The notes beneath the pieces are model-generated. The model had not been told where the DNA came from. It was given only the letters and a program-made list of their open reading frames with translations, and did not search any database. From CAMCTV01 sp964420985 (lineage in GTDB: Bacteria > Bacteroidota > Bacteroidia > Flavobacteriales_D > Sanyastnellaceae): a stretch of 64,000 bases of DNA. This document shows, one piece after another, positions 34,209-41,830 of this stretch. A program made the translations under genes and the position numbers. Each line of letters starts with the position of its first letter. The first letter of the stretch is position 1. Location: contig CAYQUT010000002.1 of the NCBI GenBank assembly GCA_964420985.1, positions 151,456 through 215,455 on the forward strand, in the 5' to 3' direction.

Positions 34209-34680
34209 TGGGTTCGTTGATTTGTTGTAATTGTTCGTGGGATAGTTTTACATTGAACCATTCCCCGTCAAATTGAGCGTTGAATTTTTTATAAAATTGG
34301 ATGGCAGGTTGGTTCCAATCCAATACTTGCCAAAGCAAACCTTTATAGTTGTTTTCTTTTGCAAAACCAATGACGGTTTCCATCAATGCTGTTCCAATTT
34401 TTTGACCGCGTTCAGATTCCGTAACTACAATGTCTTCCAGATACAACATTTGACCTTTCCATGTGCTGTATCGAACGTAGCAAATGGCAATACCAACAAT
34501 TATGTTGTTTTTTTCAGCTACCCAAAGAAAATAAATGGGTTGTGGACCAAACCCATCTTGCTCCATAGATTCTAGTGTGTTGGTCACTTCCTGCGGAGCT
34601 CGCTCATATAAAGCCAATTCTTTTATCAAGGACAATACTTGGGGCAAATCATCTTTGGTACCCTTTCTGATTTTGAACAT
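34195..34680 (-). CDS. GNAT N-acetyltransferase, diamine acetyltransferase-like
   Basis: A 161-residue acetyltransferase resembling the spermidine/spermine (diamine) N-acetyltransferase group: IRKGTKDDLPQVLSLIKELA at the start, LYLEDIVVTESERGQKIGTALM with the acetyl-CoA-binding Q/RGxGxA-type loop, and LLWQVLDWNQPAIQFYKKF near the end. The polyamine substrate is an inference from that resemblance. The TAAATTTG box 4 nt before the ATG is its promoter element. It overlaps the aspartokinase gene by 14 bp and is the first gene of that pair; it is divergent from rbfA. Confidence 0.9.
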   Translation of the reverse strand: MFKIRKGTKDDLPQVLSLIKELALYERAPQEVTNTLESMEQDGFGPQPIYFLWVAEKNNIIVGIAICYVRYSTWKGQMLYLEDIVVTESERGQKIGTALMETVIGFAKENNYKGLLWQVLDWNQPAIQFYKKFNAQFDGEWFNVKLSHEQLQQINEPNASL

Positions 34681-34684
34681 GCGC

Positions 34685-34692
34685 CAAATTTA
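34685..34692 (-). promoter_or_regulatory. -7 box (TAAATTTG) 4 nt upstream of the GNAT gene
   Basis: Perfect TAnnTTTG on the minus strand, 4 nt before ATG 34680. No clear -33 TTG. Confidence 0.5.
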
Positions 34693-34717
34693 GTGGTAAA
34701 TTGTGGTTTACATTGGC

Positions 34718-34725
34718 TACCTTTG
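34718..34725 (+). promoter_or_regulatory. -7 box (TACCTTTG) 4 nt upstream of rbfA
   Basis: Perfect TAnnTTTG, 4 nt before ATG 34730. It decides the rbfA start, because an upstream GTG (34703) would lie outside the transcript. The -33 region is poor. Confidence 0.5.
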
Positions 34726-34729
34726 GAAC

Positions 34730-35068
34730 ATGGCAGGAGTGCGCTTAGAAAAATTTTCGGCTTTGATAAAAAAGGAACTTTCCACAGGCTTTCAACGGAA
34801 TGGAATGGAATGGTTTCCTGGCGTTTTGGTGACGGTTACATTGGTTAGGGTTAGCCCTGATTTGGGCTACGCCAAAGTATATGTTTCCATTTTTCCCCCT
34901 GAAAAGCGAGAAGAGATAATGGATTTTATCAAAGAGAATAATGGAACCATCCGTCACTATTTGGCTGGGGTAGTTGGAAAGCAAATGCGCAAAGTCCCCG
35001 AGCTTCAATTTTTTATTGATGACTCTTTGGATTACTCTGCTGAGATTGACCGTTTATTGAAAAGTTAA
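34730..35068 (+). CDS. rbfA: Ribosome-binding factor A
   Basis: RbfA binds the immature 30S subunit and is needed for late 16S rRNA maturation. With the ATG at 34730 the product has 112 residues, typical for RbfA; a GTG at 34703 would add nine unrelated residues. Features are the N-terminal RLEKFSALIKKEL helix, the VTVTLVRVSPDLGYAKVYVSIF strand pair of the KH-like fold, and VPELQFFIDDSLDYSAEIDRLL at the C-terminus, the conserved segment of the family. It is the first gene of a plus-strand series, and the next gene starts right after its stop codon. Confidence 0.93.
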   Translation: MAGVRLEKFSALIKKELSTGFQRNGMEWFPGVLVTVTLVRVSPDLGYAKVYVSIFPPEKREEIMDFIKENNGTIRHYLAGVVGKQMRKVPELQFFIDDSLDYSAEIDRLLKS

Positions 35069-35875
35069 ATGCATTACGACCCTATCAAAAGAAAGTTGGG
35101 AGTGGTTTTTAATACCGCTGCTTGGACGCGTGTTCTGTTCTATCAATTGCTGGATTTGCTTCTTTTACGTTCATGGCATATTCAACGTGCCTTAAAACAA
35201 TGGAGCGCAAATCAGACAGAGGCTGTGAAAATTCTTGACGCAGGCTTTGGCTTTGGTCAATACACCTACAGAATGGCCAAGTCATTGAACTATGAAATGA
35301 TTGATGCGGTGGATTTAAAAGACGAGCAGGTGGCCGATTGTGATGCTTTTTTCAAAAAAGTTAATATTCAAAAAGTTCATTTTCAAACAGGGGATTTAAC
35401 CACCTTTGTGCAAACTGAAAAATACCATTTGGTGCTTTGCGTGGATGTTATGGAGCACATTGAAGACGATATCCAGGTGTTAACCAACTACTGCAATAGT
35501 TTAAAGAAAGGGGGTATGCTCCTCATTTCTACGCCATCTGACCAAGGTGGAAGTGATGTGCATGATGATGGCGAAACCAGTTTTATTGAAGAGCACGTGC
35601 GAGATGGATATGGGGTAGAAGATATGGCCCATAAGCTGAAAGCAGCAGGTTTTTCAAAGTGGGATATACAGTATTCTTATGGAAAGTGGGGAAGAATCTC
35701 CTGGCTATTAAGCATGAAGTATCCCATGCTAATGCTCAATAAGTCTTCTTTGTTTTTTGTTGTCCTTCCGTTGTATTATTTGATAACTTATCCATTTGCA
35801 TATGCCTTTAATGCAGTTGATGTTCGAATGTTAAATACCACTGGGACGGGTTTGATTGTCAAAGCCTGGAAGTAG
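35069..35875 (+). CDS. SAM-dependent methyltransferase (class I, Methyltransf_11-like)
   Basis: A 268-residue Rossmann-fold methyltransferase. ILDAGFGFGQYTYRMA is motif I (SAM binding), VDLKDEQV contains the acidic residue that binds the ribose, and LVLCVDVMEHIEDD is motif IV with the typical H-IEDD. The C-terminal 50 residues are hydrophobic (SLFFVVLPLYYLITYPFAYAF), which suggests membrane association. The substrate could be a lipid, quinone or sugar; the sequence does not decide. ATG follows the rbfA stop without a gap and the next gene starts 1 bp after its stop, so it is tightly coupled on both sides. Confidence 0.85.
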   Translation: MHYDPIKRKLGVVFNTAAWTRVLFYQLLDLLLLRSWHIQRALKQWSANQTEAVKILDAGFGFGQYTYRMAKSLNYEMIDAVDLKDEQVADCDAFFKKVNIQKVHFQTGDLTTFVQTEKYHLVLCVDVMEHIEDDIQVLTNYCNSLKKGGMLLISTPSDQGGSDVHDDGETSFIEEHVRDGYGVEDMAHKLKAAGFSKWDIQYSYGKWGRISWLLSMKYPMLMLNKSSLFFVVLPLYYLITYPFAYAFNAVDVRMLNTTGTGLIVKAWK

Positions 35876-35876
35876 T

Positions 35877-37100
35877 ATGCGGTTGGAGTTTTTCTTTGCC
35901 TATCGCTATTTGATTTCAAAGAAATCCAAAGGTATTATTCATCTCATATCTATTATCTCAGCCGCAGTAGTAGCTTTTGTTACTGCCGCTATGGTATTGG
36001 TCATGTCCGCATTTTATGGGATCGAAAAATTGGTGGATGATTTGTTTGCTCATTTTGACGCACCGCTTGTGGTGCAGCACACCCGTCAAAAGTTTTTTGA
36101 TGAAACTGACCTTCCTCTTGCGCAGTGGAGTGATGATCCACAGATTTCGGCCATCGAACCTGTTGTAGAAAATGATGTATGGATTCATTATGGAGATGCA
36201 GATGCCGTGGTGACCATGAAGGGAGTGAGTCCAAGCTATGGCAAGAATAGTGGAATGGACCAGTTGGTAAAAATGGGTAGGTTTCTCTTACAGGATACCA
36301 CACACATAGAAGTGGTTCCCGGTTTAGGTGTTTGCGGTGAATTAAGAATGGCCGTAGAAGAAGGACTCGGACAACGTTATGCCATCAGGGCTCCTATTCC
36401 AGGACGAAAGTTATCGAGGTACAAAGAGGAAGCTTTCAGAACCATGGATGTTTACAATTCAGGTGTTTTTTCAGCCAATGCGGAATTGGATGTAAAATAC
36501 GTTTTTGTTCCATTGTACAACGCACGCGCTCTACTTGAAAAGAAAGACTCTGTTACTGCAGTGGAGTTGTTTCTAAAAGATGAGGAGCACATGCAAGATT
36601 TTCAAGAAAAGTGGATGCCCATTTTGGCCGAGAAAAATTTGAAATTGGTCAGTAGGTTAGAGAAGAATGCGTTGATTTACAAGACAACGCAATCTGAGAA
36701 ATGGGCCACCTTTGCCATTTTATTTTTTATTCTATTGATAGCCTGTTTCAACATTGTCGCATCTTTATCCATGATGATGATAGAGAAGAGACATGATATG
36801 TTTGTTATCCGGGCAATGGGTGGTAACAAGGAGATGATCAGACGCATATTTGTTTTACAGGGGATACTCATCAATACCATAGGAGCATTTATTGGAGTGG
36901 TGTTGGGCTTAACCATTTGTTGGTTACAAATATCTTTTGGATTGGTAACGATGGAAGGCGCTGTCGTCGAAAATTACCCTATTGCAGTAGATGCGATGTC
37001 TATTTTTGGTATTTTTTTTACCGTGATAACCACAGGCTCTTTGTTTTGCTGGTTGATGGTAAAACTCTTGTGGAAGTCCTTTTCAAAGAGTGATAATTAA
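35877..37100 (+). CDS. ABC transporter permease, LolC/LolE-FtsX type
   Basis: A 407-residue inner-membrane permease. I start at ATG 35877, 1 bp after the previous stop; a TTG at 35856 would overlap it. The N-terminal FFFAYRYLISKKSKGIIHLIS with a first membrane helix (about 20-45), a large periplasmic domain and three C-terminal helices (about 278-300, 326-350, 372-395) are the LolC/LolE layout; ALIYKTTQSEKWATFAILFFI is similar to LolE. Such proteins extract lipoproteins from the inner membrane together with LolD. No ATPase is adjacent, so LolD must be elsewhere. Function is inferred from topology and similarity. Confidence 0.87.
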   Translation: MRLEFFFAYRYLISKKSKGIIHLISIISAAVVAFVTAAMVLVMSAFYGIEKLVDDLFAHFDAPLVVQHTRQKFFDETDLPLAQWSDDPQISAIEPVVENDVWIHYGDADAVVTMKGVSPSYGKNSGMDQLVKMGRFLLQDTTHIEVVPGLGVCGELRMAVEEGLGQRYAIRAPIPGRKLSRYKEEAFRTMDVYNSGVFSANAELDVKYVFVPLYNARALLEKKDSVTAVELFLKDEEHMQDFQEKWMPILAEKNLKLVSRLEKNALIYKTTQSEKWATFAILFFILLIACFNIVASLSMMMIEKRHDMFVIRAMGGNKEMIRRIFVLQGILINTIGAFIGVVLGLTICWLQISFGLVTMEGAVVENYPIAVDAMSIFGIFFTVITTGSLFCWLMVKLLWKSFSKSDN

Positions 37101-37130
37101 CATTGTTTTGTGTTCAATTGTCTGTGCGCA

Positions 37131-37163
37131 TTGAATAGATAAAACATGCTTGGACTAACTTTG
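37131..37163 (+). promoter_or_regulatory. Promoter of the AsmA-like gene (TTG-N22-TAACTTTG), 4 nt before the ATG
   Basis: TTG 37131-37133, 22 bp, TAACTTTG 37156-37163, then GTAG and ATG 37168. This is the best-formed leaderless promoter in the window, with both elements matching the consensus. Confidence 0.7.
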
Positions 37164-37167
37164 GTAG

Positions 37168-39723
37168 ATGCAGGAAAAGTCAAGAAAAGCACTGCGGTGG
37201 TTAGGGATTTTGATGGGTACTTTGTTGCTATCTCTTGCAACGCTTTCTGTTTTTGCTTGGATGTACAGAGAAGAGATTGTATCCAAGGCTTTGGATATTT
37301 TGAGGCAAGAATTGAAGGTTCCGGTGTATTATGAATCAGTTGATGTTTCTATTTGGACTTCATTTCCCTTATTATCGATCAATTTTCAGCAGCTGGAAAT
37401 TTTAGATCCCGTCTCCAAGGAGCGTCCATTGATGGACGTTGAGCAATTTTCACTAGCATTCAATTGGTTGGATGCTTGGCAAGGGAATTACCACGTTCAT
37501 CAATTGAAATTGAAAGAAGGGCAGATTAATATGCGCCTAGATAAGAAGGGAGGTGCCAATTGGGAAATTTTTAAGCATGATTCAACATCAAAGGGAGATG
37601 TGTCGATGCGCCTCGAGAAAGTAATTTTGAAAGATGTCCTGTGGAGTTATGTGGATAAGAGCAATGATTACAATCAAGTTGTTTTTTGGAGCAACCTTCA
37701 ATTGAAAGGGGATTTCTCTTCAGTAGAGTCAAAATTATCTTTGAATGCCTCTGGTGTATGTGAAAACGTGACCACGGGGAATCGAGAAATTATTCAAAAT
37801 TTATCCTTTGATTGTTCAGGTGATTTGCTGTATCAGCGAAATACAGAAGTGTTGACTATTGATGAAATTGAATGGGTTGCTTTGGATGCGCCAATGAAAG
37901 GAAAGGGGTGGATTGACTTTAAAAAGGAGCGCTGTGAGATTGAAGTAAAAGCTGAAAATGTTGAAGTTCAACAATGGGTAAAAAATATGCCGGGCTGGCT
38001 TTCTGATGCACTGCATTCATATGAACCTGAAGGGAATTTTCAGATTCAAGGAATGATCAATGGCAGTTGGAAAAGCCCTACGATCACCGCATCTATGAAT
38101 TGGAGGGAGGGGGCAGTAAAAGAACCGGTATCAGGGGTTGAGTTGGAGGATGTTGATTTTCAATTGAATTATCATTTGAAGAATGGACAAGATCTGTGGA
38201 CTCTAGAACATCTCAACGCAACTTTGGCCAATGGTCAATGGAAAATAAAGGGAGAAATAAGGAATACACTTTCACCTGAAATGGATTTAGATATAGAGAT
38301 GCATTCAGGTATTCAAGAGATGGTTGATTTTTTGAAATGGGATTCATTGCTAACAGCCAATGGGGAGTTAGATATGAAAGCCAATGTTTCAGGAAAGTGG
38401 AATCCAAATGATAGCATTTGGAGATGGGATAATTGGAAGGCTGAAGGTAATGTAGCGCTGAAGGCATCCTCATTTCAATGGCATTCTATGCCTTATCCCA
38501 TTCAAAATGTTCAAGCCTTGATACAATTGCATGAGGAGAACGCAATTTTGCATCAATGCATGGCTCAGTATCAACAATCTGACATTGATCTTACCGGCAA
38601 TTGGCATAAGGCAGTTAGTTGGCTATTCAATACGAGTAGTGGTATCGAAGCTGATGTTGTACTAAAGAGCAAACATATTCAGGGTGAAGATTTTATTCAA
38701 TCAGAAGGTTCTGGTTTTGGATTACCTGCTTTTTCAAATCTTAAACTACGTTGTGAAGTGGAGTCATTTTCTTATCAGCAGTTTGAAGCGAAGAAATTTA
38801 AAACTCTTTTATCTGTTCAAGAAGGTCTGATAAAAGCAGAAGGATTGCAGTGGGAATTGGCAGAAGGAAAATTGGATGGGGAATTGGAGTTGTTTGCCAA
38901 TGAGAAATCCCAAAAATGGGAGGTGGATATTAACGCAAATATTGAAAATGTAAATTTGCCTAAGTTGATGACAATGTTCAATGATTTTGGACAGTCGGCA
39001 ATTAAGTCAGATCAGTTAAAAGGCTTGATAAATGCCGAAGTGGACTTGGACTTCAAATTGAGAAATGACTTGAAGTTGGATAGATATTCCGTCAATGGAG
39101 TAATGGTTATGGATGTCAGAAATGGTGAAATTATTCACTGGTCTGTATTAGAGGATGTGGCGGGCTATTTGAATAAAAACAAATGGATAGCACCTTTGGT
39201 GGATGAGGATTTATTAGCCAAGAGATTATCATGGGTCAAGTTTGAAGCATTGCGCAATACTATTTCTGTATCGCAACAGGTCATAGAGATACCATGGATG
39301 GAAATCAAAACTTCAGCGTTGAATATGGTTTTTAAAGCGACCCATACATTTGATAATGAGATGGATTATCTAATGGGCTTTCATGTGCGCGACTTGCTAT
39401 TGCGCGATCCCAATCAAGCACCGACAGAGGATGGGAAAAAGTTTTTTATCTCCATGACGGGACCCATGAATAATTTACAATTTTCAGTTGAAAATGACAA
39501 GGAATGGAAAGCACTTTTTGACGATGATGTCAGTCACAAGGGTCGATCTGTAAAGAGATGGTTGGATGACAGGAGAAATGGCCTTATTCAGCGCCGAGAA
39601 GCCAAAAAAGAGACGAGGGTTGAGCAACAAAGCCTACGCAAGCAAGAGCGAATGGAAAATAGATCAAACCGAGATGCCGGCGTTGGAAAGAACAAAAGGC
39701 AGGTAAAAAAGAAAGAGAAATAA
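37168..39723 (+). CDS. AsmA-like family protein (inner-membrane anchored, periplasmic)
   Basis: An 851-residue protein with one N-terminal membrane helix (about 12-32) and the AsmA fold start VPVYYESVDVSIWTSFPLLSI. The large central region consists of beta-repeat segments, and QLKGLINAEVDLDFKL near residue 610 belongs to the AsmA C-terminal domain. AsmA-family proteins act in outer-membrane assembly and, in the larger members, phospholipid transport. The final 60 residues are strikingly basic and charged (RRNGLIQRREAKK, then RKQERMENRSNR, ending KKKEK), which is unusual for a periplasmic protein. The gene has its own leaderless promoter and is followed 9 bp later by the rRNA methyltransferase gene. 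Confidence 0.88.
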   Translation: MQEKSRKALRWLGILMGTLLLSLATLSVFAWMYREEIVSKALDILRQELKVPVYYESVDVSIWTSFPLLSINFQQLEILDPVSKERPLMDVEQFSLAFNWLDAWQGNYHVHQLKLKEGQINMRLDKKGGANWEIFKHDSTSKGDVSMRLEKVILKDVLWSYVDKSNDYNQVVFWSNLQLKGDFSSVESKLSLNASGVCENVTTGNREIIQNLSFDCSGDLLYQRNTEVLTIDEIEWVALDAPMKGKGWIDFKKERCEIEVKAENVEVQQWVKNMPGWLSDALHSYEPEGNFQIQGMINGSWKSPTITASMNWREGAVKEPVSGVELEDVDFQLNYHLKNGQDLWTLEHLNATLANGQWKIKGEIRNTLSPEMDLDIEMHSGIQEMVDFLKWDSLLTANGELDMKANVSGKWNPNDSIWRWDNWKAEGNVALKASSFQWHSMPYPIQNVQALIQLHEENAILHQCMAQYQQSDIDLTGNWHKAVSWLFNTSSGIEADVVLKSKHIQGEDFIQSEGSGFGLPAFSNLKLRCEVESFSYQQFEAKKFKTLLSVQEGLIKAEGLQWELAEGKLDGELELFANEKSQKWEVDINANIENVNLPKLMTMFNDFGQSAIKSDQLKGLINAEVDLDFKLRNDLKLDRYSVNGVMVMDVRNGEIIHWSVLEDVAGYLNKNKWIAPLVDEDLLAKRLSWVKFEALRNTISVSQQVIEIPWMEIKTSALNMVFKATHTFDNEMDYLMGFHVRDLLLRDPNQAPTEDGKKFFISMTGPMNNLQFSVENDKEWKALFDDDVSHKGRSVKRWLDDRRNGLIQRREAKKETRVEQQSLRKQERMENRSNRDAGVGKNKRQVKKKEK

Positions 39724-39732
39724 CAAATAGTG

Positions 39733-41070
39733 ATGACGGCATTGCACCCTCAATTTATCGAGCGAATAAGATTACAGTTTCCTCAGGAGTGGGAGATTTT
39801 TATTGAAGCAATCGATAAAGTTCCCAATCATTCTATCCATGCCAAAGGTGATGCACTGAACGAAGTAAGGATGATGCCAGTTGCGCATTATGCCAATGGA
39901 TTTTTTCTTAAATCACGTCCGCAGTATACCATAGATCCGTTATTTCATTTGGGCCATTATTACCCTCAAGAAAGCAGCTCAATGGTCATCGGTAGCATGG
40001 TGAAACAAATTGCTGATGAATCGCATATCAAGATGGCATTGGATTTATGTGCTTCTCCTGGTGGAAAGTCCATTTTATTGCATGAGAATTTACCCAATGA
40101 TGTTGTCATTTATTCCAATGAGATTCATCCAAAGCGCAATCAAGTTTTGCAAGAAAATTTGATGAAGTGGGGAGTGAAGAATAGTGTGGTTTTGCAATCA
40201 GATGTCACGCAGATCAAGGGGGATGAGAGGTGGGATTTGATTTTATTGGATGCTCCATGCAGTGGTGAGGGATTGTTCAGAAAAGATTCAAATGCACGGA
40301 AGGAATGGACACCTGAACAGGTCGTGAGGTGCGCAGGAATTCAGAGAGAACTGGTTCAAGAGGCTGTCAGATTGTTGGCTCCAGGGGGAGTTCTCATTTA
40401 CTCAACCTGTACTTTCTCAGAGGCGGAGAATCAAGAGGTTATTTCATGGTGTATCGAAGAATGGGGTATGACGGGTTATCAACCTTTGGACATGCCATTA
40501 GAGGCTGATGAGGTGGTGGTGAATGGAGTGTCATCATGGCGATTTTTACCGCATAGATCAATGGGTGAGGGCTTTTTCTGTTGTGCATTACAAAAGCCTT
40601 TTGAAGCCAGTTCAGGAAAAGTGAAATTGGCCAATGATTCTTTTTGGCAGCCCCTTCACAAGCGTGATTGGGAGAGTGTATCGGCATTTGTTCAAGACGA
40701 GTATATCGAGCATTATTGGCAAAATGGCAAGGGGGAGGTTTTTTATACCACCTTGAAACAGAATGAAGTTTTACCGGTAGCCAAGATGGTTCAGATTGGT
40801 CTGCACATTGGGACGTTGAACAAAGACATTTTTTCACCGCATCAAGGTTTGATCTTATCTTCCAATGCGTCAAAAAAGATACCGCGATTCAAGGTCAATG
40901 ACCAAGAGGCTTTGGAAATATTGAGAGGGACAGATTGGCGAATAGAGAATCAATCACTGAGCGGTTGGCATATAGTACAATGGAATAATTGGGATTTGGC
41001 TTGGGTTAAGATGGTCAAAGGCAGAGTGTCCAATCATTATCCAAAAGAGTGGAGGATTAGATTTTTGTGA
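39733..41070 (+). CDS. RsmF-like 16S rRNA m5C methyltransferase (NOL1/NOP2/Sun family)
   Basis: A 445-residue RNA cytosine-C5 methyltransferase. DLCASPGGKSILL (residues 104-116) is the SAM-binding motif; Cys176 in LLDAPCSGEGLF and Cys226 in YSTCTFSEAENQE are the two catalytic cysteines of the family. The C-terminal 130 residues form the RNA-binding region found in RsmF-type enzymes and end in HYPKEWRIRFL. I prefer ATG 39733 to the GTG immediately before it (39730). Being 9 bp after the AsmA-like gene, it is likely on the same mRNA. RsmF-type is more likely than RsmB because of the C-terminal domain. Confidence 0.9.
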   Translation: MTALHPQFIERIRLQFPQEWEIFIEAIDKVPNHSIHAKGDALNEVRMMPVAHYANGFFLKSRPQYTIDPLFHLGHYYPQESSSMVIGSMVKQIADESHIKMALDLCASPGGKSILLHENLPNDVVIYSNEIHPKRNQVLQENLMKWGVKNSVVLQSDVTQIKGDERWDLILLDAPCSGEGLFRKDSNARKEWTPEQVVRCAGIQRELVQEAVRLLAPGGVLIYSTCTFSEAENQEVISWCIEEWGMTGYQPLDMPLEADEVVVNGVSSWRFLPHRSMGEGFFCCALQKPFEASSGKVKLANDSFWQPLHKRDWESVSAFVQDEYIEHYWQNGKGEVFYTTLKQNEVLPVAKMVQIGLHIGTLNKDIFSPHQGLILSSNASKKIPRFKVNDQEALEILRGTDWRIENQSLSGWHIVQWNNWDLAWVKMVKGRVSNHYPKEWRIRFL

Positions 41071-41083
41071 TGAAACGGGGCTA

Positions 41084-41815
41084 TCAGACCTTCCTTCTCA
41101 ACTCAAAGTTTTGACCCAAATACACTTTGCGCACTACTTCATCAGCTGCCAATTCTTCAGCAGTTCCTGATTTTAAAATTTTACCATCGTATAATAAGTA
41201 GGCGCGATCTGTAATGGATAAAGTCTCCTGCACGTTGTGGTCTGTAATGAGAATGCCAATATTCTTGGTCTTGAGTTGCTCTACAATGCGCTGTATATCT
41301 TCCACGGCGATGGGGTCAACCCCCGCAAAGGGTTCGTCCAAAAGAATGAATTTTGGATTGGTGGCCAAGGCACGCGCTATTTCTGTTCTGCGTCTTTCAC
41401 CTCCAGAAAGATGACTGCCGATGTATTTTCTTCTGGCCGTTAAACCAAATTCTTTTAATAGTGATTCCAATCGTTCTGATTGTTCTGCTTTGCTCAATGT
41501 TGTAAGTTCCAGTACCGCTTTGATATTGTCCTCAACACTCAAAGTTCTGAAGACGGAAGCTTCTTGGGGTAAATAACCTACTCCCAATTGCGCTCTGCGG
41601 AACATGGGCTCCTTGGTAATGTTTTGTTCCTCCAATAAAATTTCACCAGAATCGGGAGTTACCAGTCCGACAACCATGTAGAAACTGGTTGTTTTTCCTG
41701 CACCGTTTGGCCCCAACAACCCCACTATCTCTCCTTGATTGACCTCAAATGAAACACCATTGACGACAATCCGGTTGCCGTATTGCTTGATGATATTGTT
41801 GGCAGATAATTTCAC
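41084..41815 (-). CDS. lptB: LPS export ABC transporter ATP-binding protein
   Basis: LptB powers extraction of LPS from the inner membrane by the LptBFGC complex. The 243 residues carry Walker A GPNGAGKTT (35-43), the Q-loop YLPQEASVF, ABC signature LSGGERRRTEIARAL, Walker B FILLDEPFAGVDP and the H-loop ITDHNVQETL. These segments (in particular LPQEASVFR and EPFAGVDPIAVEDI) are characteristic of LptB among ABC proteins. It follows the DUF5686 gene after 15 bp on the same strand. LptF, LptG, LptA and LptC are not in the window. Confidence 0.96.
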   Translation of the reverse strand: MKLSANNIIKQYGNRIVVNGVSFEVNQGEIVGLLGPNGAGKTTSFYMVVGLVTPDSGEILLEEQNITKEPMFRRAQLGVGYLPQEASVFRTLSVEDNIKAVLELTTLSKAEQSERLESLLKEFGLTARRKYIGSHLSGGERRRTEIARALATNPKFILLDEPFAGVDPIAVEDIQRIVEQLKTKNIGILITDHNVQETLSITDRAYLLYDGKILKSGTAEELAADEVVRKVYLGQNFELRRKV

Positions 41816-41830
41816 AGGGCTAAGATAAGG

